Source: an uncultured Planktomarina sp.
GTDB lineage: Bacteria > Pseudomonadota > Alphaproteobacteria > Rhodobacterales > Rhodobacteraceae
Reading direction: 5' to 3'
Assembly: GCA_905182425.1 (NCBI GenBank)
Contig: CAJJBP010000002.1
Location: forward strand, 1-64,000
Length of the DNA: 64,000 nt
Shown piece after piece: positions 1-8,860 of this stretch (position 1 is the stretch's first letter; each line of letters starts with the position of its first letter). The notes beneath the pieces were generated by a model. That model saw nothing but the letters and a program-made list of their open reading frames with translations. It did not search any database and was not told the origin of the DNA. The translations under genes and the position numbers were made by a program.

Positions 1-1782
1 GAACGTCCAGATTTAGAGATACCACCGGCAGCCTTGCCCGTCATTACGGTAAATGAAAAGGTTTATCCGGAAGGCGTGTCGGGACAACAAGACATATCCA
101 AACAGATGATATTGGATCAGACGCAGCCTAAAAACGATAATAATGAAATTGTTATAGAGGCACCCTACACACCGCTATCAGAACCCCGACAGCAACCGAC
201 ACAAATAGACGATAGTCCACAAAAAAATCCTATTCTCAAAAATTCAGACCCTACTGCAAATACAAAACCCCTTAAAGTTTCTTTGCCTTCACAACCGAAT
301 AAAAAATCTATTTTTAAGCTTATTGCTCGCCTTTTTATCTCTAAAAAAGACCTAGATCCTAAAACCACTGTTTCATCAGCAACCGAATGGCCTGAAAAAA
401 AGACCCGCAAACCCTTAGTAAGTTTTAAAAACGCCTTTCCTACTCTGGCAAGAGTAAAACTGCCAAAGCGGTTAGCAAGACCTAAACTGCCAAAATTATC
501 GCCTGGTGGAGACAGATTAGCACCCGTAGAGACACTGCAAGCAAGCGTTGGTGGGAAGCCACGTTTATTAGGGGTAATTTTAACCGCTACCCTTTTACTC
601 TTTATGCTGACAATAGCTGTTTTAGCGGCAACCTCAGGTCGGGATACTATAGCTCGCTGGTTTAACGCATCACCCCAAACAACTAAAAGCGCGGTGCTTC
701 CAGTTCCAAATGTGTCAACGCAAGAAACACTACCTACCCTCTCAGATACTAATCAGACCCCCGCTGTAAAGCAGAGCTCACTACCACCGGTATCAAAAAA
801 AACCTATCCTGCCCAACCTAAACAGTCTTCAAATTTTCAAGGAGCAACCTCTAAAAATGGATCGTCTGTCAATCAAAGCCCTGCTTCCCCCCCCGCGAAA
901 GACGATTTGCAGCGCGAACCTAACGGGCGTTTTGCTGAGTTACTTCAATTATCTAATTCTGACAAAAACAGGCGCTTAGAAGCAATTGCACATTTCAAAG
1001 AAGCAGGTGTTTGGGTTTTAAGCCCAGGCCCTTCACTGGGCGATATTTCGACAAGCGGTGTAAATTTCACCTCAAAAGTGCCAATTACAAATTTTTTCAA
1101 TCCAATAACTGCTGTTTTACCGCACAAAAAAAATATGGCAGCAACTCTTTCAAAAACTGAACAAACAAAATTTTTAAAATATGATCCTTTTAAAATAGAC
1201 CCTGTCTCCTCAAAAGAAATTATCGCGTTCATTAATTCAGATGATACACGTTTAAATCAAAAAAACCGTCCAAAAATTAGGCCCTTCGCCAGAGTAAAAC
1301 TCACTACCGCTGATGAAACGATTTCAAACAAAATCCTCTTAGTTATTCCAAAGTTAAGTCCAAGAAGTCGATCCAAAGCCTTTCAACTTGCAAACGCCCC
1401 GGTAGGAATGGTTATCGTCAATTCGTTTCGACCCATTACCAGACCCACAGCAATGGAACTTGCTGCGACCTTAGAGGCGGCAGCCGCACCTCCCAAAATT
1501 GTACAAGCCTCTGAAGTACAAAAACCAACAGCTCCAACACGCTCGTCAGTAGCACAGGCCGCAACTGTCGAAGACGTTTTGAAGCTACGTAAAATTAACT
1601 TAATTGGGATTTTTGGATCAAAAACCGCACCATCAGCACTAGTTCGGTTAACAAATGGCCGAGTTTTAAAAGTCGGCCTTGGCGAGCTGCTTGATGGGGG
1701 TAGAGTTACGGCAATTGGGCGCAGCTCGCTTACCTACAACAAGTCTGGTAAGTCAATAACGTTAAATATGCCAATCGGTTAA
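1..1782 (+). CDS. Proline-rich single-pass membrane protein, 5' end cut by window edge
   Basis: The frame is open from base 1 without a stop, so the gene begins outside the window; at least 593 codons are present. The N-terminal third is hydrophilic and rich in Pro, Lys and Thr, like a cytoplasmic low-complexity linker. One hydrophobic segment of about 20 residues (around residues 190-210 of the visible part, near RLLGVILTATLLLFMLTIAV) looks like a membrane anchor. A second Pro/Ser/Thr-rich linker follows. The last 60 or so residues form a compact domain (RKINLIGIFG, then ALVRLTNGRVLKV and GELLDGGRVTAIG) that resembles the C-terminal beta domain of PilP/GspC-type proteins and recurs in roseobacter hypothetical proteins. 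The function is unknown; a periplasmic scaffold or pilus/secretion-associated role is inference only. Confidence 0.8.
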   Translation, partial: ERPDLEIPPAALPVITVNEKVYPEGVSGQQDISKQMILDQTQPKNDNNEIVIEAPYTPLSEPRQQPTQIDDSPQKNPILKNSDPTANTKPLKVSLPSQPNKKSIFKLIARLFISKKDLDPKTTVSSATEWPEKKTRKPLVSFKNAFPTLARVKLPKRLARPKLPKLSPGGDRLAPVETLQASVGGKPRLLGVILTATLLLFMLTIAVLAATSGRDTIARWFNASPQTTKSAVLPVPNVSTQETLPTLSDTNQTPAVKQSSLPPVSKKTYPAQPKQSSNFQGATSKNGSSVNQSPASPPAKDDLQREPNGRFAELLQLSNSDKNRRLEAIAHFKEAGVWVLSPGPSLGDISTSGVNFTSKVPITNFFNPITAVLPHKKNMAATLSKTEQTKFLKYDPFKIDPVSSKEIIAFINSDDTRLNQKNRPKIRPFARVKLTTADETISNKILLVIPKLSPRSRSKAFQLANAPVGMVIVNSFRPITRPTAMELAATLEAAAAPPKIVQASEVQKPTAPTRSSVAQAATVEDVLKLRKINLIGIFGSKTAPSALVRLTNGRVLKVGLGELLDGGRVTAIGRSSLTYNKSGKSITLNMPIG

Positions 1783-1804
1783 TCGACCCTATTATAAGAC
1801 CTTC

Positions 1805-2821
1805 TCACGCGTCAGAAACTCCCGCTTCGGCAAATGTAGCCATACCGGAAAGACAAGCGACAGCACCCTGCAAAACACCAATTGCTAACGCTCCACCAGA
1901 TCCTTCACCCAAGCGAAGATCCAAAGATAGCAATGGCTTTTTGCCAAGTATAGTAAGCATTTTCGCATGAGCACCCTCAGCACTGACATGTCCTGCACGC
2001 GTGTGATCCAGCGCATCTGAGCTCATTGAAAATAAAACTGCAGCAGCGGCTGAACAAATGAATCCATCTAGCAAAACGGGTATGCTTTGGATACGTGCTG
2101 ATACAATGGCACCCGCCATAGCGGCAATTTCATGGCCGCCAAGGGCTTGAAGTACAGCCAACGGGTCGCCCAAAATACTTGAATGCCTTGCAAGTCCAGC
2201 CTCAACCACATCCACTTTAATTTTCAAGCCTGCATCATCAACGCCAGTACCGCGGCCAACCCAAGTGTCTGCTGCACCTCCGAAAAGAGCAGCCGCAATG
2301 GCCGCTGCTGAGGTTGTATTACCAATACCCATTTCACCAGTTACCAAAAGATCAGCGTCAGGGTCCACTGAATCCCAACCTACTTGTAAAGCAGCCAAAA
2401 GCTCAGGCTCAGACATTGCCAAAGCCTCTGTAAAGTTTGCAGTTGGCTTATTCAGTTGTAGTGGAAAAATATCTAATTTTGCACCAAAGGTCCCAGAAAG
2501 CTGATTGATTGCTGCACCACCAGCTTGGAAATTATAAACCATTTGTTCAGTTACCTCTGGCGGAAATGCAGATACACCCGCAGATGCAACACCATGGTTA
2601 CCAGCAAAGATAATCACCTGAGGCGCATTCAAATTAGGGCGACCATTCCCAGACCAGCTGGCATACCAAATTGCCAGCTCCTCCAAATCACCCAAAGCGC
2701 CAGGAGGTTTAGTAAGTTGTGAGTTGCGCGAACCAGCAGCTCTCAGCGCATCCTTGTCCGGACCTGGTAATGAGTTCATAAGGTCTCGAAAATGAGAAAG
2801 GGAAGAAAGTTTGAGCGTCAT
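1805..2821 (-). CDS. cobT: Nicotinate-nucleotide--dimethylbenzimidazole phosphoribosyltransferase CobT
   Basis: CobT transfers phosphoribose from nicotinate mononucleotide to 5,6-dimethylbenzimidazole, giving alpha-ribazole phosphate for the lower ligand of cobalamin. The 338-residue product has the normal family length. Family motifs are visible: [17 protein letters not shown] near residue 75, the glycine-rich [18 protein letters not shown] in the middle and the C-terminal [11 protein letters not shown] with the catalytic glutamate. The frame stays open for 40 more codons upstream, but that part has no CobT similarity and would run into the divergent cobS, so I placed the start at [15 protein letters not shown]. 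The 79-bp divergent spacer to cobS suggests a shared promoter region. No cobalamin riboswitch is seen there. Confidence 0.95.
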   Translation of the reverse strand: MTLKLSSLSHFRDLMNSLPGPDKDALRAAGSRNSQLTKPPGALGDLEELAIWYASWSGNGRPNLNAPQVIIFAGNHGVASAGVSAFPPEVTEQMVYNFQAGGAAINQLSGTFGAKLDIFPLQLNKPTANFTEALAMSEPELLAALQVGWDSVDPDADLLVTGEMGIGNTTSAAAIAAALFGGAADTWVGRGTGVDDAGLKIKVDVVEAGLARHSSILGDPLAVLQALGGHEIAAMAGAIVSARIQSIPVLLDGFICSAAAAVLFSMSSDALDHTRAGHVSAEGAHAKMLTILGKKPLLSLDLRLGEGSGGALAIGVLQGAVACLSGMATFAEAGVSDA

Positions 2822-2900
2822 AACCAGAATCCGTTGATTGGGCTTGTTCCTTTGTTTACCCAAGTCACTATATTGCAAATGCGACGAAAGGCCCTTTTCA

Positions 2901-3653
2901 ATGTCAAACAACGACACCTGGCGCCCGCAATGGGCCGACATACCAGCAGCAATCGGGCTGTTGAGTAGAATTCCCGTCCGCGTTGATGAAACTTGGGCAA
3001 AAGAGCGAGGCCCTCATCAATGTTGGGCATTTGGTCTAGTTGGCCTAGTTCTCGGCCTTATGAGCAGCATGTACGCATGGATTGGGCTAGCTTTAGATCT
3101 GAATACGCTGGTAGTTGGTTTACTGATAGTAGCTTCTGTCGCTTTTGTTAGCGGTGCAATGCACCAAGACGGCCTTGCTGATACGTTAGATGGCGTTTGG
3201 GGAGGCTGGTCTCGTGTACAACGCTTAGAGATCATGAAGGACAGCCATATAGGCGCTTACGGTGTTTTAGGCTTAGTAATTATGGTCGGCTTGCAGGCCG
3301 CTCTCTATGGCCAGTTGATCCAACAAACAATTTTACCTATCGTCGGCATAATGGTGATGTCACGAGCTGTCATGGTTCCAGTGATGGCCATATTACCTAA
3401 TGCCAGAGGCTCGGGGCTCTCTTCACAAATTGGACGTCCAAAAATTGGAACTGCTTGGTTGGCCATGGGGCTTGGGTCTATTTTAGCGATTGCGACCGGA
3501 GCCTGGGCCGCTATCCTGGGCGCGAGCATCGCTGCAATCATTGTTGCACTTATTGCTAATCAAAAAATTAAAGGTCAGACTGGTGACATATTAGGTGCAA
3601 CCCAACAGATCGCCGAACTCACTTCCTTGTTATTCGTCGTAGCGATATCCTAA
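2901..3653 (+). CDS. cobS: Adenosylcobinamide-GDP ribazoletransferase (cobalamin synthase) CobS
   Basis: CobS is an inner-membrane enzyme that joins adenosylcobinamide-GDP and alpha-ribazole (phosphate), the last assembly step of cobalamin. The 250-residue product shows [10 protein letters not shown] at the N terminus, the acidic motif [15 protein letters not shown] near residue 88 that binds metal and substrate phosphates, and several hydrophobic helices afterwards. I preferred the ATG at 2901 ([14 protein letters not shown]) over an upstream in-frame ATG at 2838, because the extra 21 residues are not family-like and would overlap the control region of cobT. It is divergent from cobT, with which it works in nucleotide-loop assembly. 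Its 3' end is convergent with carD. Confidence 0.93.
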   Translation: MSNNDTWRPQWADIPAAIGLLSRIPVRVDETWAKERGPHQCWAFGLVGLVLGLMSSMYAWIGLALDLNTLVVGLLIVASVAFVSGAMHQDGLADTLDGVWGGWSRVQRLEIMKDSHIGAYGVLGLVIMVGLQAALYGQLIQQTILPIVGIMVMSRAVMVPVMAILPNARGSGLSSQIGRPKIGTAWLAMGLGSILAIATGAWAAILGASIAAIIVALIANQKIKGQTGDILGATQQIAELTSLLFVVAIS

Positions 3654-3729
3654 TTTTAAAAAGGCTACCTAAAATAAACGGCCGCAAATCTAAATTAAAA
3701 GCAGCTTTTGATTGTTTACCTTTTTAAAA
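3654..3729. terminator. AT-rich inverted repeat between convergent cobS and carD
   Basis: The 76-bp convergent spacer is bounded by perfect 11-bp inverted arms (TTTTAAAAAGG at 3654-3664 and CCTTTTTAAAA at 3719-3729). A tight inner hairpin (AAAAG-CAG-CTTTT) lies near 3696-3708. The layout suits a bidirectional transcription end, but the stems are AT-rich and weak, so this is an inference from position and symmetry. Confidence 0.35.
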
Positions 3730-4236
3730 CTATACTATTCGCGAAACTAAAATTTCATTAATTTCTTGACCAGAAATCGCTTCTTCAGAGCCATTTACTA
3801 CAGCAATTTCGCGGGTCAAACGTTCCAAAGCAGCCTCATAAAGCTGGCGCTCGGAGTAACTTTGCTCACGTTGATCATCGGTTCTGTGCAAATCACGTAC
3901 CACTTCTGCAATAGCAATCAGATCACCAGAATTAATCTTCTGTTCGTATTCTTGCGCACGACGAGACCACATGGCCCTTTTAACTTTAGCTTTGCCTCGC
4001 AAAGTTGTCATTGCTTGTAAAACCAACTCTGGTGACGCCAAAGGACGCATTCCAACTTCTAAGGCTTTATACGTAGGGACCCGAAGGGTCATTTTATCTT
4101 TTTCAAAAGCAACCACGTAAAGCTCAAGTGTAGCTCCTGCGATATCTTGCTCTTCCACATGTGTGATCTTTCCAACTCCATGCGCTGGATAAACAACGAA
4201 TTCATCCATGCGGAAATCAAGTTTCTTCTTGCTCAT
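3730..4236 (-). CDS. carD: CarD family transcriptional regulator (CdnL-like)
   Basis: CarD/CdnL-type proteins bind the beta subunit of RNA polymerase and stabilise open complexes at rRNA and housekeeping promoters. The 168-residue product has the N-terminal RNA-polymerase-interacting domain (DEFVVYPAHGVGKI, then LELYVVAFEKDKMTLRVP) and a helical C-terminal half containing RRAQEYEQKINSGD. I chose the ATG at 4236 because AAAGGA lies about 7 nt upstream; an in-frame ATG 24 nt further up lacks a site. It is the last gene of a run helicase-S4-fdxA-carD, 164 bp after fdxA, so it may also have its own promoter. Confidence 0.92.
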   Translation of the reverse strand: MSKKKLDFRMDEFVVYPAHGVGKITHVEEQDIAGATLELYVVAFEKDKMTLRVPTYKALEVGMRPLASPELVLQAMTTLRGKAKVKRAMWSRRAQEYEQKINSGDLIAIAEVVRDLHRTDDQREQSYSERQLYEAALERLTREIAVVNGSEEAISGQEINEILVSRIV

Positions 4237-4400
4237 TTTATTCCTTTCACGCCGTTGCATTCAACACAGAAGCCAGATGACTAATGTATCAGTCAAAGGG
4301 TGCACTCATGTGGGATTGCGCTGGGCGCTGTGTGTAAGACTACAGCTATTTACTAGCGTTTAGGTTATCATAAAAATTGTCAAAAATAAAGACGTCAAGA

Positions 4401-4739
4401 TTAACCACCTTCCCCAGGGTCTTCAGAAAAGTATTTCTCCATCTTTCCCTCCTCACCGTCGCGGGTTTCAGCTTCCGGAAGTTGATCTTTTTTAGTAATT
4501 ATAACGGGCCATAATTCGGAATACTTTCTATTAAAATCGACCCACTTCTCCATATCTGGTTCCGTATCAGGAAGAATAGCATCTGCAGGACATTCAGGTT
4601 CACACACCCCACAATCGATGCATTCATCGGGATGAATAACTAACATGTTTTCACCTTCATAAAAACAATCAACGGGGCATACCTCCACGCAATCAGTATA
4701 TTTACAGGCAATGCAATTATCGATGACTACATATGTCAT
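4401..4739 (-). CDS. fdxA: 7Fe-ferredoxin FdxA
   Basis: This small soluble electron carrier is expected to hold one [3Fe-4S] and one [4Fe-4S] cluster. The 112-residue sequence begins [20 protein letters not shown] and has the first cysteine set in [17 protein letters not shown] and the second in [12 protein letters not shown], followed by the long acidic C-terminal tail usual for FdxA. The length is normal. It sits between the S4-domain gene and carD, the usual Rhodobacteraceae order. The electron partner cannot be read from the sequence. Confidence 0.95.
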   Translation of the reverse strand: MTYVVIDNCIACKYTDCVEVCPVDCFYEGENMLVIHPDECIDCGVCEPECPADAILPDTEPDMEKWVDFNRKYSELWPVIITKKDQLPEAETRDGEEGKMEKYFSEDPGEGG

Positions 4740-4808
4740 TCTATTAACTTCCTTTGTTCATCGCGACCAGATAGCTCCACGCGGCAAATTTAGCAAGTTA
4801 AGCAGTCC

Positions 4809-5186
4809 TTAGTTTTGCTGAAGATCATCTTTAAATTTTTTTAAAGCACGGCGATCTCGGCTGGTAGGTTTCTGATTTGTGCTTGGGCTAGCTATTTGTG
4901 CACTCTTTTTCTCCAGTGGAGACAAATCATAATAGAGTGCTTGCGCTTCTGGCGCAGGCCCTCTCCTCCTGCCTAATTCATATACTTCAATCACACGCGT
5001 ATCGTCTTCTTTTGGAAAAGTTAATATGTCAGCCACTGACACATTCCGTGCAGGTTTAGAAACTGGAGATCCGTTTATTCTAAGTTTTCCAGACTTAACA
5101 AGCTTGGCTGCCAAGCCTCGTGTTTTAAAAAACCGAGCTTGCCATAGCCATTTATCTATACGGATACCCGGCTTTAGAATGCTCAC
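4809..5186 (-). CDS. S4-domain RNA-binding protein, Hsp15-like
   Basis: The first 70 residues form an S4 RNA-binding domain (IRIDKWLWQARFFKTRGLAA, then SGKLRINGSPVSKPARNV). A basic, disordered tail ends KKFKDDLQQN. Hsp15 of E. coli binds free 50S subunits carrying a stalled peptidyl-tRNA; whether this alphaproteobacterial homologue does the same is not shown. The ATG at 5186 overlaps the stop of the upstream helicase by 4 nt, so the two are translationally coupled and may both act on RNA. The length of 125 residues is normal for the family. Confidence 0.88.
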   Translation of the reverse strand: MSILKPGIRIDKWLWQARFFKTRGLAAKLVKSGKLRINGSPVSKPARNVSVADILTFPKEDDTRVIEVYELGRRRGPAPEAQALYYDLSPLEKKSAQIASPSTNQKPTSRDRRALKKFKDDLQQN

Positions 5187-7969
5187 TTTTTATTAAATCC
5201 CATCAAAGCTGCTGCAAATGGGTTATCTGGATCAATTGGCTTTTCCTTTTTAGAGGGCCGAACCTGAAAGAGTTTAGCATTTTTCTCACCACTGATTTCT
5301 TTCTTGCCTTGCCGCTTACGGCTGTTAGAATTATGCGATTTACTGCGTGGCTTGGAGTTTTTCTGTCCCCCTTCCGCTGTGCGATCGGGGCGACCGCCCC
5401 CCCATGCAAATTTATAAAAAACTTCCATCTCTGTTGGTTCTTCCACCGCATCTACCGTTGGCAAAGCATCATTAACAACTGGCTCGATTATGGCTTCAGG
5501 CTTAGTGGTGATTTCAGTTTCAGCTTCAATCCCAGAAACATCTTCTGCCAAACATTCACTAGTGATTTCATCTTTCATTTCTACAGCAGCTTTAACTTTT
5601 ATTCGTTCACTTTTTTCGGCCCTATACCCCAGGCCTTGCATCAAATCCGCAAATTGCTCGAGCGTCATACCTGTAATAGACAGCATATCAGCATTTGCCT
5701 CAAAACCTCCACGTGTGTCCTGATTGCGCAACATATCCGCCAAACGCTCAGCCATATCAACACGAATCGCACGCATGCCCGCGGCGCGGTAACCCGATTT
5801 CAAGTGATAACCTAACGGCGCATTCGCATCCGTTGGAACGGTCACTAAGCCTGGGGGAGGCGCTTCAGGAAATTCCTGCAATCCAGAGGCGAGCGCCCAA
5901 AGCACAAGCCTAAGCCGTGTTGGAGCTGGTTTCAAAAGCAGTGGCATAAAGATCGTAAATTGACCAAACCGTACGCCATGTTTGCGCAACACGCTGCGTG
6001 CATCTTGATCCAAGGCTTTGACGTCATCACCAACGTCAAAGCGATCTACCAAACCAAGGTTTTCAATCATTTGAAAGCTAAAACCACGTGCCATGCCAAT
6101 CAGGCTGTCATCACGTTGCAGGTTTATTAAAGGTTCAAACAAAACTGCTATTTTTCGGTCAATAAAATGCTGCAAGCGCCGTGTGACTTTCTCAGCTACT
6201 TCTGTACCAGCTTCATTATCAACGAAAGCCTTAACTTGCGGTTTCAATGCATCGGGTCCAGGTACCAATTTACCAACAGCCGAGGCTCCCCACATAAGGC
6301 CACCCTGCTCAGTATAATCAATTTCTGTATCCGGAGCGTTGTACATCCGGTCTGCGCGCAAATGGAACTCTGGCCCAAGTGCTTGCAAACTTGCTGTCCG
6401 CAGCGTTTTCGCCTCATCCGGAGATGCACTGTTATCTTGTTTAAATTGAAAGCCCTCAAGCCGCCCTACGAACTGTTCTTCAACAGTTACCTCACCATCT
6501 TTGTTAACGTCAGCCACAAGGCTCTCCTTTTGCTTCAAACGCCGCATCAAAATTGAGGTACGCCGATCGACAAATCTTTGGGTCAGGGCAACGTGAAGTG
6601 CATCCGACAACCGGTCTTCCACAGCCCGAGTTTCATCGCGCCAATGACTTTGATCCTCTAACCAATCTTTTCGCTGAGAAACATAGGTCCAGGTTCTAAT
6701 ATATGCCAATCTTTTCGACAACGCATCAATGTCACCGGTAGTTTTGTCTATCCGATTTATCTGTTGCGCCAGCCATTCTTGTGGAATCTGACCTTTTTCG
6801 TGTAAATAGTTGTAAATTGTCCCCAACAAGTCCGAATGTTCAGAGTTCGATATGCTCCTAAAATCAGGAATTTGGCAAACATCCCATAACAAACGCACAG
6901 ACGCACCATCACTAGCACGCGCCTGGATCTCGGCATCTGCAACCAAACTTTTAAGGGCGCCAAGGTCATCACTCTCCCGAACCCGAGTTAGCCATTCATT
7001 TTCTGTGTGCTTTTCCAATGACGAGATCAGGGCTTTTGTTGTCCCAAACTGAAGAAGCGAATTACGCCAAAACAGCTTTCTGGCTGGTGTAAAACGATTT
7101 TCAGTAATTGCCTCTACGACGTCCTCACTAAGCGTTCCAGCCTCCCCAGTAACCCCAAATGTGCCACTGTTCATATGGCGACCTGCGCGACCAGCTATCT
7201 GTGCTAACTCATTCGGCATCAACGGGCGCATCCGACTCCCATCAAATTTTTGTAAAGCTGAAAAGGCGACGTGGTTAACATCAAGATTTAGTCCCATGCC
7301 AATAGCGTCTGTCGCCACAAGATATTCAACATCACCATTTTGGTACATTTCCACCTGTGCATTACGGGTCCGAGGGCTAAGGGCCCCCATCACAACCGCT
7401 GCTCCACCTTTTTGCCGCCGTAATAATTCTGCGATTCCATAAACATTATCAACACTGAACGAGACTATCGCTGAACGCCCAGGCATACGACTGATTTTCT
7501 TCTGTCCAGTATAAGTCAAATCTGAAAACCGATCACGATGTACGAATTCAACACTGGGCACCAGGGAAGCAATCGCTGTGCGCATCGTTTCAGCTCCCAT
7601 GAACAGTGTTTCATGCAAACCGCGTGCCCTCAAAAGCCTATCTGTGAAAATGTGACCTCGATCTGGATCTGCGCAAAGCTGTATCTCGTCTACTGCTAAA
7701 AAATCACACCCGATCCCCTCAGGCATGGATTCAACAGTGCAGACCCAGTATTTTGTGCGATCAGGTACAATCCTCTCTTCACCGGTAACGAGTGCAACTA
7801 CTGACGGACCACGCAGGGCCACAATTTTATCATAGACTTCACGCGCTAAAAGACGCAGCGGCAGGCCAATAACACCAGACCTATGACCTAACATACGTTC
7901 AATCGCATAATGGGTCTTACCAGTGTTCGTTGGTCCAAGTACGGCAACTATTCGGTTGTTTTGGGACAT
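5183..7969 (-). CDS. Suv3-like superfamily 2 RNA helicase
   Basis: The 928-residue product starts with Walker A GPTNTGKT (residues 12-19). It has a DEIQ box in AVDEIQLCADPDRGH, motif III MGAETMRTA, and the helicase C-terminal core ending in QIAGRAGRHMNSGTFGVTG. A long central helical region follows, then an acidic and finally Lys/Arg-rich tail. This matches the Suv3-related helicases of alphaproteobacteria, relatives of the mitochondrial degradosome helicase. A role in RNA turnover or ribosome assembly is inferred from family and from the coupled S4 gene. I chose MSQNNRIVAV (ATG 7969) over an in-frame ATG 18 nt upstream, since the family starts directly before the first beta strand. Confidence 0.9.
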   Translation of the reverse strand: MSQNNRIVAVLGPTNTGKTHYAIERMLGHRSGVIGLPLRLLAREVYDKIVALRGPSVVALVTGEERIVPDRTKYWVCTVESMPEGIGCDFLAVDEIQLCADPDRGHIFTDRLLRARGLHETLFMGAETMRTAIASLVPSVEFVHRDRFSDLTYTGQKKISRMPGRSAIVSFSVDNVYGIAELLRRQKGGAAVVMGALSPRTRNAQVEMYQNGDVEYLVATDAIGMGLNLDVNHVAFSALQKFDGSRMRPLMPNELAQIAGRAGRHMNSGTFGVTGEAGTLSEDVVEAITENRFTPARKLFWRNSLLQFGTTKALISSLEKHTENEWLTRVRESDDLGALKSLVADAEIQARASDGASVRLLWDVCQIPDFRSISNSEHSDLLGTIYNYLHEKGQIPQEWLAQQINRIDKTTGDIDALSKRLAYIRTWTYVSQRKDWLEDQSHWRDETRAVEDRLSDALHVALTQRFVDRRTSILMRRLKQKESLVADVNKDGEVTVEEQFVGRLEGFQFKQDNSASPDEAKTLRTASLQALGPEFHLRADRMYNAPDTEIDYTEQGGLMWGASAVGKLVPGPDALKPQVKAFVDNEAGTEVAEKVTRRLQHFIDRKIAVLFEPLINLQRDDSLIGMARGFSFQMIENLGLVDRFDVGDDVKALDQDARSVLRKHGVRFGQFTIFMPLLLKPAPTRLRLVLWALASGLQEFPEAPPPGLVTVPTDANAPLGYHLKSGYRAAGMRAIRVDMAERLADMLRNQDTRGGFEANADMLSITGMTLEQFADLMQGLGYRAEKSERIKVKAAVEMKDEITSECLAEDVSGIEAETEITTKPEAIIEPVVNDALPTVDAVEEPTEMEVFYKFAWGGGRPDRTAEGGQKNSKPRSKSHNSNSRKRQGKKEISGEKNAKLFQVRPSKKEKPIDPDNPFAAALMGFNKK

Positions 7970-7990
7970 TAAATGTATTCCACACAAGAA

Positions 7991-8499
7991 CTAAAGAGCT
8001 TGCCCAGCGATTTTAGCCTGCAGGCGATGGTTAGAGGTGGATAGGTTTTCATAATGCGAATGTACAGCCTCAATCAACAAAGCTAAGTCCATTGCCTCCA
8101 GCCAGACGCCATTATCTACAACAATACCCATCAAACCCTCCATTGCCTCTAAATGCCATGGCGCTAACACTAAAGCCTGCCCAATCGCAAACAAAGCTTG
8201 AACCGTTCTATTTAGTGGAGATAATACGACCGCTCTTAAAGTCTGCCTTGGGCAAATTCTGGTGAATGATCAGTCAAAGTAGCAAAGAGCAGAAGCATCG
8301 TTTCATAGTTCTGTAATTTGAGGCCTTCATTGCCAAGCACCAAAAGTAAATCCATCGTTTGCAATCCACTTCAGGACCATTCAGCTTGAATTTTTCCCTC
8401 AACCAACTGTACATCCTTCACAAATGAAAATGAGGGAAAAGCTAGAAATAACACAATTGCCCCTATAAAAGTTTTGAGTTTTAATTGATCAAGTTTCAT
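7991..8499 (-). pseudogene. Decayed tetratricopeptide-repeat protein gene
   Basis: Three pieces in two frames rebuild the TPR protein found in other Rhodobacteraceae. From ATG 8499 a signal-peptide-like start (MKLDQLKLKTFIGAIVLFL) runs to AEWS, then a TGA at 8371-8373 where relatives have Arg or Lys. The same frame continues SGLQTMDLLLVLGNEGL and ends at TAA 8236-8238 after SPEFAQGRL. The sequence then resumes in another frame with RAVVLSP, VQALFAIGQALVLAPWHLEA and EGLMGIVVDNG, ending LQAKIAGQAL. The remnant therefore carries one nonsense codon and one frameshift, and seems shorter than relatives between signal peptide and first repeat. The comparison with relatives is from memory. Confidence 0.75.
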
Positions 8500-8569
8500 A
8501 AAGCTTTAATAAGATGACAGGTCGGGTTCATGACCCCGAACGTTTAAAATTTAGATTGAAGGAAATTCC

Positions 8570-8860
8570 ATGAGTGATATTCTAAATCAAGCTGTGTCCG
8601 CACTGAATGAAAAGCTTGGCGACACAGGGTTTGATGGGATTGCAAAATTTGCAATTGACGATGAAGGATCAGTTATTATTGATGAAGATGGCGCTCGCAT
8701 AAGCGATGATGACGCTGACGTTACTTTGTCAGCAAGCGCTGAAGTTTTTACCGATATTATGAGTGGAGATCAGAACTCCACGGCCGCTTTTATGACCGGT
8801 AAACTCAAAGTCGATGGCAACATGGGTCTGGCTATGAAACTCGCAGGCGTTTTGTCCTAA
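8570..8860 (+). CDS. SCP2 sterol-binding domain protein
   Basis: This 96-residue protein is a stand-alone SCP2 fold, a small hydrophobic-ligand pocket that binds lipids or fatty acyl compounds. The typical pattern is seen: an acidic beta-strand region (DEGSVIIDEDGARISDDDAD), a strand with DVTLSASAEVFTDIMSG, and the C-terminal GKLKVDGNMGLAMKLAGVL. The stop codon abuts the ATG of the next gene (TAA then ATG), so it is co-transcribed with the alpha/beta hydrolase, which suggests a joint role in lipid handling. The ATG at 8570 is preceded by GAAGGAAATTCC. Confidence 0.9.
   Translation: MSDILNQAVSALNEKLGDTGFDGIAKFAIDDEGSVIIDEDGARISDDDADVTLSASAEVFTDIMSGDQNSTAAFMTGKLKVDGNMGLAMKLAGVLS

Noticed and set aside
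945-1232. 95-codon frame on the minus strand inside the first gene
   Set aside because: Antisense shadow of a long coding frame, with no family pattern and no ribosome site.
2822-2900. Cobalamin riboswitch between cobT and cobS
   Set aside because: The spacer is only 79 bp and lacks the B12-box.
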